Source: Flavobacteriia bacterium 40-80
GTDB lineage: Bacteria; Bacteroidota; Bacteroidia; Flavobacteriales_D; Crocinitomicaceae
NCBI GenBank assembly: GCA_001899145.1
Contig: MKVF01000022.1
Location: forward strand, 35,960-99,959
Length of the DNA: 64,000 bases
Direction of reading: 5' to 3'
A program made the translations under genes and the position numbers. Of the stretch, positions 1 to 8,559 are shown in pieces (within the stretch, counting starts at the first letter, position 1; each line of letters begins with the position of its first letter). Under the pieces are notes generated by a model. That model was not told the origin of the DNA and searched no databases. It saw only the letters and a list, made by a program, of their open reading frames with translations.

Positions 1-426
1 AAATTTCTCAGCATCCAGGCCGAAAAACAGTCCGGTAAATCCACACTGGATTTTGACACAATTCATAAGGAAGAAGAGTTGACGATCAATAAATTACTGA
101 AAAATATTAAGAAAGAAAACGAGAAAGTAAAAACAGAAAAAATTCCTTCTCATCTCATAACGCTGGAATCTTTCCGAAAAGGAAAGACAACCGAAGAAAT
201 TGCGCAGGAGCGAATGCTTAACGTAGATACGATTACATCTCATCTTACCAAGCTGATCGCTCTGAACGAGCTGTCGGTGGAAGATGTTTTTTCAGAAGAG
301 CAACTACAAAAACTGAAACAACTCTTTGAGAAAAGTGATGAGCTGACACTTTCTCAGATGAAAGAACAGACCGGGGATGATTTTTCCTGGGAAGAACTAA
401 GGATGTATCGTGCGGGGTTGATTTAA
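1..426 (+). CDS. C-terminal fragment of a DNA helicase-like protein (HTH_40 type tail), cut by the window edge
   Basis: The reading frame is open from base 1 to the stop at 424-426, so this is the 3' end of a longer gene whose start lies outside the window. The last 80 residues or so are helical and charged, with a helix-turn-helix-like segment (TTEEIAQERMLNVDTITSHL) close to the HTH_40 domain found at the C terminus of RecQ and Pif1-like helicases in Bacteroidota. No ATPase motifs are visible because the body of the protein is missing. The helicase assignment is an inference from this tail alone. It could also be another multidomain protein that carries the same module. Confidence 0.6.
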   Translation, partial: KFLSIQAEKQSGKSTLDFDTIHKEEELTINKLLKNIKKENEKVKTEKIPSHLITLESFRKGKTTEEIAQERMLNVDTITSHLTKLIALNELSVEDVFSEEQLQKLKQLFEKSDELTLSQMKEQTGDDFSWEELRMYRAGLI

Positions 427-465
427 GGTGGAAATTGAAAATTGGAAAAACAGGTTTCTAATAAC

Positions 466-948
466 TTACTTCATTACCGTTTTCCCGTCTTTTTGCTGAA
501 AGCAAACTTTTTTCTGGAGGTTTTCTTTACTTCTGTTTTCAGGCTCTATTGCCGGATAAATTTCCGCGATGTATTTATCTCCGCAGCCTGATTTTTTAAA
601 ATAGACAACATTATCATCGTTAATCTGGTTATTTTTCTTTAGGAGAGCCAAAAACAAATTCAGGTTTTCCAATTCGTATTTTACCTCTTTATCAATTTTT
701 TCTTTCCAGTCATTCCCGTATTTCTTTTGCAGCTTTTCGTAGGTGGCATTATTATTTTTGGAAATAGAATCTAATTGCGACTCTCTTTTGAAAGCAACGT
801 ATTCATATTTTATTTTGAATTTCTTCCCTGCAATCTCCTGCGCATTGCGCACAATAAAGGCCTTGGGCCTTCCCGTTTCTATAATAGTGTTTTGTGAAAA
901 CCCGGTGTGAACTGCAAAAAAAACGATCAGGTAAAAAAAGTGTTTCAT
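466..948 (-). CDS. Small exported protein of unknown function
   Basis: 160 residues. An N-terminal signal peptide (hydrophobic residues 4-15, ending HTGFSQ) is typical of Bacteroidota Sec export. The rest is charged and lysine-rich with two cysteines (in KKSGCGDKY and KKVCFQQ) that could pair in the periplasm. I do not recognise a domain. It lies on the minus strand 49 bp downstream of the metzincin gene and may be co-transcribed with it. It converges with the helicase fragment to the left, with 39 bp between the two stops. The signal peptide supports it as a real gene. Confidence 0.65.
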   Translation of the reverse strand: MKHFFYLIVFFAVHTGFSQNTIIETGRPKAFIVRNAQEIAGKKFKIKYEYVAFKRESQLDSISKNNNATYEKLQKKYGNDWKEKIDKEVKYELENLNLFLALLKKNNQINDDNVVYFKKSGCGDKYIAEIYPAIEPENRSKENLQKKVCFQQKDGKTVMK

Positions 949-996
949 AATCTGCCAAGAAAAGCCGCCGACAGTTGTCGGCGATGAGATGAATGA

Positions 997-3162
997 TTAA
1001 TTTTTTATAAGCTTATAAACTGATTTCTGATTGTTGATAACCGTTTCAAAAAAGTAAACTCCAGTATCCAGCCTCGAAATATCAATTACAGCATCAGAGC
1101 TGATATTTTTAGTTTCCTCCATCACCAGCTTTCCGGAAGCATTATAAATGCGGAAACCACTGATATAGTCAAACGTGTTAAAGTTAACCGTGATTAATCC
1201 ATTGGAAGGATTCGGATATAATGAAAAATCAGTAGCTGTCAGATTATCTGTTCCCAGCTCACTCGCAACAATTTTAAACAACCGGTCGGAGATATCAAAA
1301 AATGTTTCATTCTCACTGCTAATTAAAATAATCGCTTTTGTCGTATTTACATTCGGAACTGTAATTTCTTCTGATCCGTCATTTGGAGTGCTTTCAATTA
1401 ATGTTGTAAATGTTAAACCGCCATCTACAGAAATGGAAATTTTCACATTTTCACAAGAAACCGGTTCAACATCTGTATTTGCAACGTTCCAGGTTACGGT
1501 AGGTGTTGTCAGTCCCGTCCAGGTTACACTCGCCAGGTTCGGATAGGTCACTACAAACGGCCCTGCGCTTGCAGTGGCAGAGAGCGTCACATCCTGATAT
1601 TCTGTACAGCCACCGTTTTCCGCATTGTCTCTTACCGTAACACGGAATTTATACGTCCGCGTTTTTGTTGATAAACGTTCCCAGGCATAAGAGCTGGACA
1701 GCTGATTGGAGATTGATGGGAAATACCGTACCGGAGAACCGGCCGGGCTGTAAGAGCGAAAGCTGGGCCCTTTTACGGCTGTTGCCTGCGGAGCCTGCTG
1801 CGTAATCTCTTTGTCCATTTGTTCCCAGCAGTAAGTCAGGTTGTCTCCGTCAGCATCTGTTGCCATTGCTTTAAGCATAAAAGGAGTTCCTGCCGGAATA
1901 GTGACAGAGCCTGTTGTTCCCGAAATAGCCGGAGCAACATTATTTAAAGGGCTTTTTACCGCACAAGTGTGGGAAGAAGTACTGATTTCTATCCCTATTT
2001 CCTGAAGGGAGATCGCGTGAAAATAATCATTGGAATTTGACTGTACATTTGGCGAGCAAATTCCCGCATACGACATAATAGTAGAACCACTTCCCGGCTC
2101 CATCGCCGTAGGACTATTTCTATTGCCGTCGCAAGAATTATTGAAAGTATGATTCGCTCCGAACTGATGCCCCATTTCGTGAGCAACATAATCAATATCA
2201 AAAGCATCGCCGACAGGAGCTCCGCTTCCTGTGACACCTCCGGCTTTCATAGAATTGCTGCAAACACACCCTAAATTTGCCAGTCCTCCCGAGTTTGTTC
2301 CGAAAACATGTCCGATATCATAATTAGAAACGCCTATTACATTGTTGATATTAGTTGGATTTTCATCTATCATTTCATCCGGGTTACCATTGGAATAAGG
2401 GTCTGTAGAAGCATTTGTGTAAATAATCTGGTCATTATTCGCGATCATGGTCATCGTTATGGCCAGATCCCGTTCGTAGATGCCGTTCACACGATTCATG
2501 GTTGTTACCTGCGCTGCCAGCGCCTTGGCAACTGTTCCTCCCTGAAAAGCAGTATATTCGCCTGTCGCGGCAATTGCTACTCTGTATGTCCTTAATTCAC
2601 AGGATTGTACTGCTTTTGACTGAAAAACATCTTCCACCGCTAAATTACTTTCCCCTTTCTGATGGCAGGAAAAGTTTTTCTCCGTGATCAATTCACTTTT
2701 TTTGTATAGAACATAGTTATTTTGCAGTGATTGAGTAAAAACGGAAGGATCTATAAAAATTGTTTCTTGTCCCGGTTGTAAAATCATCGCTCTGAAATAG
2801 TCCGGGCCAATATCCACTTTTGCTTTTCGTTTCGATCCATCCATGGCATATCCGTCATAAGCGCGAATTTCCGTGTATTTATCCATCAGCTCTCCGCTCA
2901 TGGTCGTATTGATAGTTAATTTGAAATCAACAAATTCCTTATCTCCGACAGGAAGGGAAATTACAAAACCTCCGTTTGGATTGCTTTTAACCAGGTTTTT
3001 AAACGCTATAATATCAAAGTAAAAGAAATTATTTGAAGTGGTTTTTATCTGGTAACCTTTTTCAGCAGTTGCAGCAGGGAGAGATGTTTTCCACAGGTTA
3101 ATCTGTGAGAATCCTGTATTTCCAATAAAAAATAAAGAAATAAGGAAGATAAATTTTCTCAT
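997..3162 (-). CDS. Secreted reprolysin-like zinc metalloprotease with T9SS type A sorting domain
   Basis: 721 residues from the ATG at 3162, chosen over an upstream in-frame ATG because it begins directly with a signal peptide (MRKFIFLISLFFIGNTGFSQ). A propeptide-like region (about 20-185) precedes a metzincin catalytic domain with the zinc motif HEMGHQFGANH (His 328, 332 and 338, catalytic Glu 329) and a Met-turn (TIMSYAG) further on, as in M12B/reprolysin-like peptidases. Ig-like or fibronectin-like repeats follow (about 410-630). The last 75 residues (YPNPSNGLITVNF ... GVYFFET) match the Por secretion-system type A C-terminal domain, so the enzyme should cross the outer membrane by T9SS and be attached to or released from the surface. 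Proteolysis of external protein is the likely role; the substrate is unknown. Confidence 0.92.
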   Translation of the reverse strand: MRKFIFLISLFFIGNTGFSQINLWKTSLPAATAEKGYQIKTTSNNFFYFDIIAFKNLVKSNPNGGFVISLPVGDKEFVDFKLTINTTMSGELMDKYTEIRAYDGYAMDGSKRKAKVDIGPDYFRAMILQPGQETIFIDPSVFTQSLQNNYVLYKKSELITEKNFSCHQKGESNLAVEDVFQSKAVQSCELRTYRVAIAATGEYTAFQGGTVAKALAAQVTTMNRVNGIYERDLAITMTMIANNDQIIYTNASTDPYSNGNPDEMIDENPTNINNVIGVSNYDIGHVFGTNSGGLANLGCVCSNSMKAGGVTGSGAPVGDAFDIDYVAHEMGHQFGANHTFNNSCDGNRNSPTAMEPGSGSTIMSYAGICSPNVQSNSNDYFHAISLQEIGIEISTSSHTCAVKSPLNNVAPAISGTTGSVTIPAGTPFMLKAMATDADGDNLTYCWEQMDKEITQQAPQATAVKGPSFRSYSPAGSPVRYFPSISNQLSSSYAWERLSTKTRTYKFRVTVRDNAENGGCTEYQDVTLSATASAGPFVVTYPNLASVTWTGLTTPTVTWNVANTDVEPVSCENVKISISVDGGLTFTTLIESTPNDGSEEITVPNVNTTKAIILISSENETFFDISDRLFKIVASELGTDNLTATDFSLYPNPSNGLITVNFNTFDYISGFRIYNASGKLVMEETKNISSDAVIDISRLDTGVYFFETVINNQKSVYKLIKN

Positions 3163-3335
3163 ATTGTGTATAATTTCCGGAAAAGTACAAAAAAAATTTT
3201 CTCCTGTCATTTTCCGGAATTTTTAATACTTTTTTCAGGTACACAATAAAAACAACAACACAAACAAAATCAATCAATTAAACTAAATATAATATACTAC
3301 AGGCTGAATATTAATTTATTATATTCTTTGTCAAT

Positions 3336-3911
3336 TTAAAATTCCCTTCGCAATACATCAAACAATTTGGAAACAGGCAAACCCATTACATTGAAATAAG
3401 AACCTTCGATGGAAGAAATTCCGGTATAGCCTATCCATTCCTGGATTCCGTAGGAACCTGCTTTATCAAATGGTTTATACTTATCCACATAATAACTGAT
3501 CTGTTCTTCTGTCAAATGTTTGAAGAATACGTTGGTTGTGTCTGAAAAAGAAATCGTTTTTTTTATTGTCATCAGACACACACCTGTAATGACCTCATGC
3601 TGTTTTCCGGATAATTTATGCAGCATTTCCACAGCATGTTCCCGGTCTTTTGGTTTGCCCAGAATTTCATTTTCGCAAACGACCAGCGTATCCGAAGTAA
3701 TGACCAGCTCCTCTTCATCCATAAATGGAATGTGAGCTTTTCCCTTTTCTACCGCTAAAAATTCAGGAACCTCACGGGAAGGCATTGCCAAGGAAAAAGT
3801 TTCTTCCGTTTCAATCACTCTTACTTCAAATGAAATATCAAGCCCTTTCAGGAGCTCCTGTCTTCTCGGAGATTTAGATCCTAAAATAATTTTATACGGT
3901 AATGATAACAT
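3336..3911 (-). CDS. maf: Maf family nucleoside triphosphate pyrophosphatase
   Basis: 191 residues, the normal family length. The N-terminal signature GSKSPRRQELL and the central SDTLV and KPKDREHA segments are the Maf/YhdE nucleotide-binding and catalytic elements. These enzymes hydrolyse non-canonical or modified NTPs, or dTTP/UTP, to monophosphates and are linked to house-cleaning and cell-division arrest. The start is 2 bp after the ferritin stop on the same strand, so the two genes are very likely co-transcribed. Which Maf subgroup (dTTP/UTP or m7GTP) cannot be settled by eye. Confidence 0.93.
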   Translation of the reverse strand: MLSLPYKIILGSKSPRRQELLKGLDISFEVRVIETEETFSLAMPSREVPEFLAVEKGKAHIPFMDEEELVITSDTLVVCENEILGKPKDREHAVEMLHKLSGKQHEVITGVCLMTIKKTISFSDTTNVFFKHLTEEQISYYVDKYKPFDKAGSYGIQEWIGYTGISSIEGSYFNVMGLPVSKLFDVLRREF

Positions 3912-3913
3912 TT

Positions 3914-4435
3914 TTATTTTCCGGAACCGGTTGAATTATATCTTGTTTTTATCTGAGAATTTTCCAAATCTCTGTCTAACAGGTACATTCCGCCTTTATC
4001 TTTACCTATCAGTTTGATTTTATCCAGGATCGTACGCGCCTGCGCTTCTTCTTCCAATTGCTCGGAAACATACCATTGGATAAAATTATGCGTTGTATAA
4101 TCCTTTTCTTCCAGGCAGATATCCACCAGATTATTAATGCTCTCTGTCACACCTATTTCGTGCTCCAAAAGTGTTTCAAATACATTTTCCAGGCTTTCAT
4201 GCTCACTTGCCGGCTTATCTATAGAAGGAATCATCGCTTTGCCTCCACGTTCATTAATAAAATGGATCAGTTTCAGCATGTGCACTCTTTCTTCATCCGA
4301 CTGACTGTAAAAAAAGATAGCCGAACCGTTTAACCCGTTTGTTTCTGCCCATGAAGCCATCGCCAGATATAATTGAGAAGAAGCACATTCTTTTTGCACC
4401 TGATCATTTAACGCTTTTTCTACTCTTGCATTCAT
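3914..4435 (-). CDS. ftnA: Ferritin (bacterial non-haem, FtnA type)
   Basis: 173 residues. It shows the four-helix ferritin fold and the ferroxidase ligands: Glu near residue 17 (QKECASSQLYL), the ExxH pair in SQSDEERVHM, and Glu/Gln in LEEEAQARTI. It oxidises and stores iron in a 24-mer cage in the cytoplasm. No haem-binding Met of bacterioferritin is evident. It is the first gene of a two-gene unit with maf. A -7 box (TAACTTTG on the minus strand) lies 15 bp upstream of the start. Confidence 0.95.
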   Translation of the reverse strand: MNARVEKALNDQVQKECASSQLYLAMASWAETNGLNGSAIFFYSQSDEERVHMLKLIHFINERGGKAMIPSIDKPASEHESLENVFETLLEHEIGVTESINNLVDICLEEKDYTTHNFIQWYVSEQLEEEAQARTILDKIKLIGKDKGGMYLLDRDLENSQIKTRYNSTGSGK

Positions 4436-4450
4436 AATCCTATTTTTTTA

Positions 4451-4458
4451 CAAAGTTA
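4451..4458 (-). promoter_or_regulatory. Bacteroidota -7 box for ftnA-maf
   Basis: TAACTTTG on the minus strand fits the TAnnTTTG consensus of the primary Bacteroidota sigma factor and predicts a leader of about 10-15 nt. No clear TTG -33 element is seen at the usual spacing. Confidence 0.45.
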
Positions 4459-4473
4459 ATACTAATAAGTCCA

Positions 4474-4501
4474 TTGATGGTTAATTTTTGTTGTATTTTA
4501 G
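4474..4501 (+). promoter_or_regulatory. Candidate promoter for rnr
   Basis: TTG at 4474-4476 is followed after 17 bp by TATTTTAG (4494-4501), one mismatch from TAnnTTTG. It lies 47 bp upstream of the rnr start and overlaps none of the divergent ferritin -7 box. Confidence 0.4.
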
Positions 4502-4548
4502 CGAAAGGGAATAACCTCTAAACGAAACTCCCAAACAGAATTAAATCA

Positions 4549-6690
4549 ATGTCCAGAAAGAAAGATAAGAAAAAATCCTCGAAAGGAAAAAATAAAGGAA
4601 ACCTGACCCACATCATCAAACGTTTATTTGACAAAAATCCGACAGCAATCCTAAGCCACAAGCAGATTTGCGATGAACTCGCAATTAAAGATAAAGAATT
4701 GCGGAAATCGGTTTTTCATATTCTTGAAAACCTCATCAACAGCGAATATCTGAGAGAAGTCGGCCATGGTATTTACAAAAAAAACCAACATTCAAAAGTA
4801 TATGAAGGTGAGCTGGAAACGACCAGCCGCGGTTCCGGTTATGTGATGGTGGATGAGCTGGAGAGTGATATATTCATTCACCAGAAAAACCTCAACAATG
4901 CTCTAAACGGAGATATTGTCAAAGTAGCACTGAACAGCAGAAGCACTTCCAAAAAGCCGGAAGGAGAAATTCTGGAAGTTTTAAAAAGGGAACGTACCCA
5001 ATTTGTAGGAACGATTCAGCTGCACGATAATTTTGCCTTTTTCGTCTCGGATAATCCGCGTAATAAAGTAGATATCTACATTCCAAAAGAAAAAATAAAT
5101 GGTGCTCTGGATGCCGATAAAGTGCTTGTAAAAATCACTGCGTGGCCAAAAAATAAGGAAAAACCTTTTGGAGAAGTCGTTGAAGTTCTGAAATCCAATT
5201 CAGCAAATGATAATGAAGTTATTTCTATTCTCGTAAATCACGGAATTGAATTTAAGTTTCCAAAAGAAGTTATAGAAGAAGCTGAAAAAATAGGAATGGA
5301 TCTTGATCCGGAAGAAGTGAAAAAACGCCGTGATTTCAGGGATATACTCACATTTACCATAGATCCTGTAGATGCCAAGGATTTCGATGACGCGCTTTCT
5401 TTAAGACAGCTGGAAAACGGACATTATGAAGTAGGTGTTCATATTGCGGACGTTTCTCATTATGTCCGTCCCGGAACAGCTATGGACAAAGAAGCTCTGA
5501 AACGTTCCAATTCTGTTTATCTTGTTGACCGTGTTATCCCGATGCTTCCCGAACAATTATCCAACATGGCGTGCTCGCTGCGCCCGAATGAGGATAAATA
5601 CAGTTTTTCCGCCGTTTTTGAAATTGACGAAAAAGGAAATATACATCATGAATGGTTCGGTAAAACCGTTATTCATTCCGACAGAAGATTTACCTATGAA
5701 GAAGCACAGGAAATCATCGAGGGAAAAACGGATCCGTTAGAAAAAGAAATTCTTTTCTTAGATAAAATCGCAAAAACTTATAGAGAAAAGCGAATTAAAA
5801 AAGGGGCTATCAGCTTTGAATCCGAAGAAATGCGCTTTGAGCTGGACAAACAGGGGAATCCTGTTAGGACTTACGTTAAGATATCAAAAGACGCCAATAA
5901 GCTGATAGAAGAATTCATGCTCCTGGCTAACAAGAAAGTGGCTGAATTTATAGGAAAACGTAAAAAAGGAGAAGATTTTATACCTTTCATCTACAGAACG
6001 CACGACAAGCCGAGCATGGAAAAAATAATGCTCTTCCGTACCTTCATTGATAAATTCGGTTACGACATTGATTTTACACATCCCGACCAGATTGCAATGG
6101 CCATGAATAAGCTTCTGGATGATATCCGCTACAAAAACGAAGCAGGAATTATACAAACCATGGCGATCCGTTCCATGGCAAAAGCCGTTTACGAAACGAG
6201 AAACATCGGACATTACGGACTCTCTTTTGAATTTTATACGCACTTTACTTCTCCGATACGGCGTTATGCAGATCTGATCGTCCACCGTATTTTATTCAAT
6301 GAATTACACAACGTTTCTCATAAATACGGAAGTGAACTGGACGATATGGCTAAACGTATTTCCCGCAATGAACGCAAAGCAGTGGAAGCAGAAAGAGATT
6401 CCAATAAATACTTCCAGGTTTTATTAATGAAAGATAAAGTAGGCCAGACTTTCGACGGAATTGTTTCAGGTCTGGCAGAATTCGGAATGTTCGTAAAACT
6501 TACAGAAAACCATTGTGAAGGAATGGTGCCGCTGAACGAAATTCCCGGAGATCGTTTTTACTTTGATGCTGATAATTACAGAATCATAGGAGCAAAAACG
6601 GAAGAAGAGTACAATTTCGGAGATGCTGTAAAAATTCGTGTAAAAGAAGTGGATACTATTAAGAAACAGATCAACCTGGAAATTGTCTGA
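4549..6690 (+). CDS. rnr: Ribonuclease R (3'-5' exoribonuclease, RNB family)
   Basis: 713 residues. Order: a Lys-rich N terminus and winged-helix region (1-75), cold-shock-like OB domains (about 80-210), the RNB catalytic core, and an S1 domain at the end (VGQTFDGIVSGLAEFGMFVKL). The core holds the magnesium-binding aspartates in TIDPVDAKDFDDALSL, and the invariant TSPIRRYADL segment follows near residue 565. RNase R degrades structured RNA such as rRNA fragments and stalled mRNAs. The length is slightly short of E. coli RNase R but usual for Bacteroidota. It stands alone, divergent from ferritin. Confidence 0.97.
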   Translation: MSRKKDKKKSSKGKNKGNLTHIIKRLFDKNPTAILSHKQICDELAIKDKELRKSVFHILENLINSEYLREVGHGIYKKNQHSKVYEGELETTSRGSGYVMVDELESDIFIHQKNLNNALNGDIVKVALNSRSTSKKPEGEILEVLKRERTQFVGTIQLHDNFAFFVSDNPRNKVDIYIPKEKINGALDADKVLVKITAWPKNKEKPFGEVVEVLKSNSANDNEVISILVNHGIEFKFPKEVIEEAEKIGMDLDPEEVKKRRDFRDILTFTIDPVDAKDFDDALSLRQLENGHYEVGVHIADVSHYVRPGTAMDKEALKRSNSVYLVDRVIPMLPEQLSNMACSLRPNEDKYSFSAVFEIDEKGNIHHEWFGKTVIHSDRRFTYEEAQEIIEGKTDPLEKEILFLDKIAKTYREKRIKKGAISFESEEMRFELDKQGNPVRTYVKISKDANKLIEEFMLLANKKVAEFIGKRKKGEDFIPFIYRTHDKPSMEKIMLFRTFIDKFGYDIDFTHPDQIAMAMNKLLDDIRYKNEAGIIQTMAIRSMAKAVYETRNIGHYGLSFEFYTHFTSPIRRYADLIVHRILFNELHNVSHKYGSELDDMAKRISRNERKAVEAERDSNKYFQVLLMKDKVGQTFDGIVSGLAEFGMFVKLTENHCEGMVPLNEIPGDRFYFDADNYRIIGAKTEEEYNFGDAVKIRVKEVDTIKKQINLEIV

Positions 6691-6723
6691 TAATTACATA
6701 AAATCAAGTCTTAATTCTGAACT

Positions 6724-7473
6724 TTAAAGAAGATTGATCTTATTCGTCAGCTCTTCTTTATAAGAAGCTCCTATCGGCAGCGTACGCTTATCATCTTCCA
6801 AGGTAAGATTAGGGAATTCTATGGAAGATATTTTATCTATACGAACAATATAAGAACGATGAATACGGATAAAATTAAACCGTTCCAGCTTGGATTCTAT
6901 TTCTTTCATTGTCGAATGAATTGTATAACGCTTATCAATGGTATTGATAGAAACATAGTCTTTCAGCGCTTCAACAAAATAAATGTCTTTCGTGTGGATT
7001 TTCACTATTTTGTTTGAAACTTTTACGAAAATGAAATCATCGGAAAAAGCGGCTGAATAAGGCCGTTCCGGTGACTCCAGAAGAATTCCTTTTTCAATAT
7101 CTTTTTTGTGCTTGTATAGAGCCATCTGGATAGTTGAATTCAGGTCGTCTTCCTTCACCGGTTTGATAAGATAACCATACGGTTCTGCCTTTTTTGCCTT
7201 TTCAAACGTCGGCTGATCAGAAAAAGCCGAAAGAAAAATAACAGGTATGGAATAAAGCTCCTTAATAATCAAAGCAAGCTCTATTCCCGAAATTTTTCCC
7301 TTTATCCGGATATCCATTAAAATCAGGTCAGGCGTTTTTTTTGTCAGAAAATCCAGCACATCATCTGCAGATGATAAGGTACCGATGACATCATAATTAA
7401 AATTTTTTAAAGTCAACTCTACATCCTTTGCAATTATCAACTCATCCTCAACTATTAATATTTTTCCTCCCAT
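6724..7473 (-). CDS. LytTR-family two-component response regulator
   Basis: 249 residues. The receiver domain (4-120) has the acidic pair E9/D10, the phospho-acceptor Asp54 (ILMDIRI) and the conserved Lys in IKPVKED. A LytTR DNA-binding domain follows (about 150-249; IVKIHTKDIYFVEALKDYV and FIRIHRSYIV). It should bind direct-repeat promoter sites when phosphorylated. No histidine kinase is next to it, so its partner is elsewhere. It converges with rnr, with 33 bp between the stops, and 595 bp of non-coding DNA lies upstream, where its own promoter and possibly an autoregulatory site should be. Confidence 0.93.
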   Translation of the reverse strand: MGGKILIVEDELIIAKDVELTLKNFNYDVIGTLSSADDVLDFLTKKTPDLILMDIRIKGKISGIELALIIKELYSIPVIFLSAFSDQPTFEKAKKAEPYGYLIKPVKEDDLNSTIQMALYKHKKDIEKGILLESPERPYSAAFSDDFIFVKVSNKIVKIHTKDIYFVEALKDYVSINTIDKRYTIHSTMKEIESKLERFNFIRIHRSYIVRIDKISSIEFPNLTLEDDKRTLPIGASYKEELTNKINLL

Positions 7474-8068
7474 GTTTTACAAATGTTGCATTAGCTGTAT
7501 TTAGACTTTTTGGACAAATCGAAGGTAGATATTTTTTTTAAATGGAGCAAGCCGGATTTTTTAAGGCCATTAATAAAAGAAAAATAAATTAAATTTTTAA
7601 AATCCTTTTTATTCTTATTATTTAAGGTTGTGAATAGGTGAATTAAAAATTTTCAAAAAACTTGCTTTTATCAATTTTCAAAAAAACTCTTCTATTTGCT
7701 AACACATAAATTACATTCTAATTATTGATAATCAGTATATTTAATTGTTATTAACAAATAGATTCTTTTTGTTAATGTTTATAAAAAGAAACAATAAAAT
7801 ATTTTAATTCTGTTTAAATCATGACTGATATCTTTACCCGATTAATGAAAAGTTTTGATTGCGATTTTAAATTATTATTACATATAGATTAATTTTCTTC
7901 TTAAGCAAGAATTACTTTTGACTTCTTATTAGCATTTATTAAAAATTCCATGTTTGAAACTAAAAAAATAAAGCGCTAATTTTTAATCAGTTGGACAATA
8001 TGTTAAACTTATACTGTTAATACTTTGTTCAAATTATTTAAACGCGTTAATTTTGGACAAAAAAAGCT
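7474..8068. other. 595-bp AT-rich intergenic region
   Basis: This divergent gap between the response regulator and rpiB is strikingly AT-rich, with long A and T runs, and holds no convincing reading frame. A short direct repeat, aattttcaaaaaact, occurs at 7648-7662 and again, with one extra A, at 7673-7688. I see no tRNA or recognisable ncRNA. It must contain the promoters of both flanking genes, but I cannot place a full -33/-7 pair with confidence. Confidence 0.6.
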
Positions 8069-8512
8069 ATGAATTTGTCAAAAGTAATTCCGATAGGTTG
8101 TGACCATGCAGGTTTTGAACTGAAACAATCAATTATAAAATATTTACAGTCAAAAGGATACGAAGTTATTGACAAAGGTTGTTATTCAGAAGAGAGTATA
8201 GATTATGCAGATTACGCGCATCCTGTAGCTTTATATGTAGAAGGAAATCCGGGCGTAAAAGGAATTCTTTTATGTGGAAGCGGAAATGGAATTAACATGA
8301 CTGCCAACAAGCACCAAGGTATCAGAAGCGCTTTGTGCTGGACAATGGAAATAGCAAAATTAGCCCGTGAACATAACGACGCTAACATATTAACATTACC
8401 TGCTCGATTCATTACAGAGCAGGAGGCTTTGGACATGATTGATGTATTTTTTAATACGGAATTTGAAGGAGGAAGACACCAGCGAAGAATAGAGAAAATA
8501 CCTTGCTGTTAA
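8069..8512 (+). CDS. rpiB: Ribose-5-phosphate isomerase B
   Basis: 147 residues, the normal length for RpiB/LacAB enzymes. IGCDHAGFELK is the N-terminal substrate-binding motif. LLCGSGNGINMTANK contains the catalytic Cys and the anion-hole glycines, and RSALCW and REHNDANIL complete the site. It interconverts ribose 5-phosphate and ribulose 5-phosphate in the non-oxidative pentose phosphate pathway. A strong intrinsic terminator follows 24 bp after the stop, so the gene appears monocistronic. Confidence 0.96.
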   Translation: MNLSKVIPIGCDHAGFELKQSIIKYLQSKGYEVIDKGCYSEESIDYADYAHPVALYVEGNPGVKGILLCGSGNGINMTANKHQGIRSALCWTMEIAKLAREHNDANILTLPARFITEQEALDMIDVFFNTEFEGGRHQRRIEKIPCC

Positions 8513-8535
8513 TAAGTCTCCGTTATAAATTGTAA

Positions 8536-8559
8536 GTCCCTCCGCAAGAGGGATTTTTT
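8536..8559 (+). terminator. Intrinsic terminator after rpiB
   Basis: TCCCTC at 8537-8542 pairs with GAGGGA at 8548-8553 around the loop CGCAA and is followed by six Ts. The T run touches the stop of the convergent TlpA-like gene. Confidence 0.8.

Noticed and set aside
3482..3492. A DnaA-box-like TTATCCACA inside maf
   Set aside because: A single occurrence within a coding gene is expected by chance; no cluster of DnaA boxes was seen anywhere in the window.
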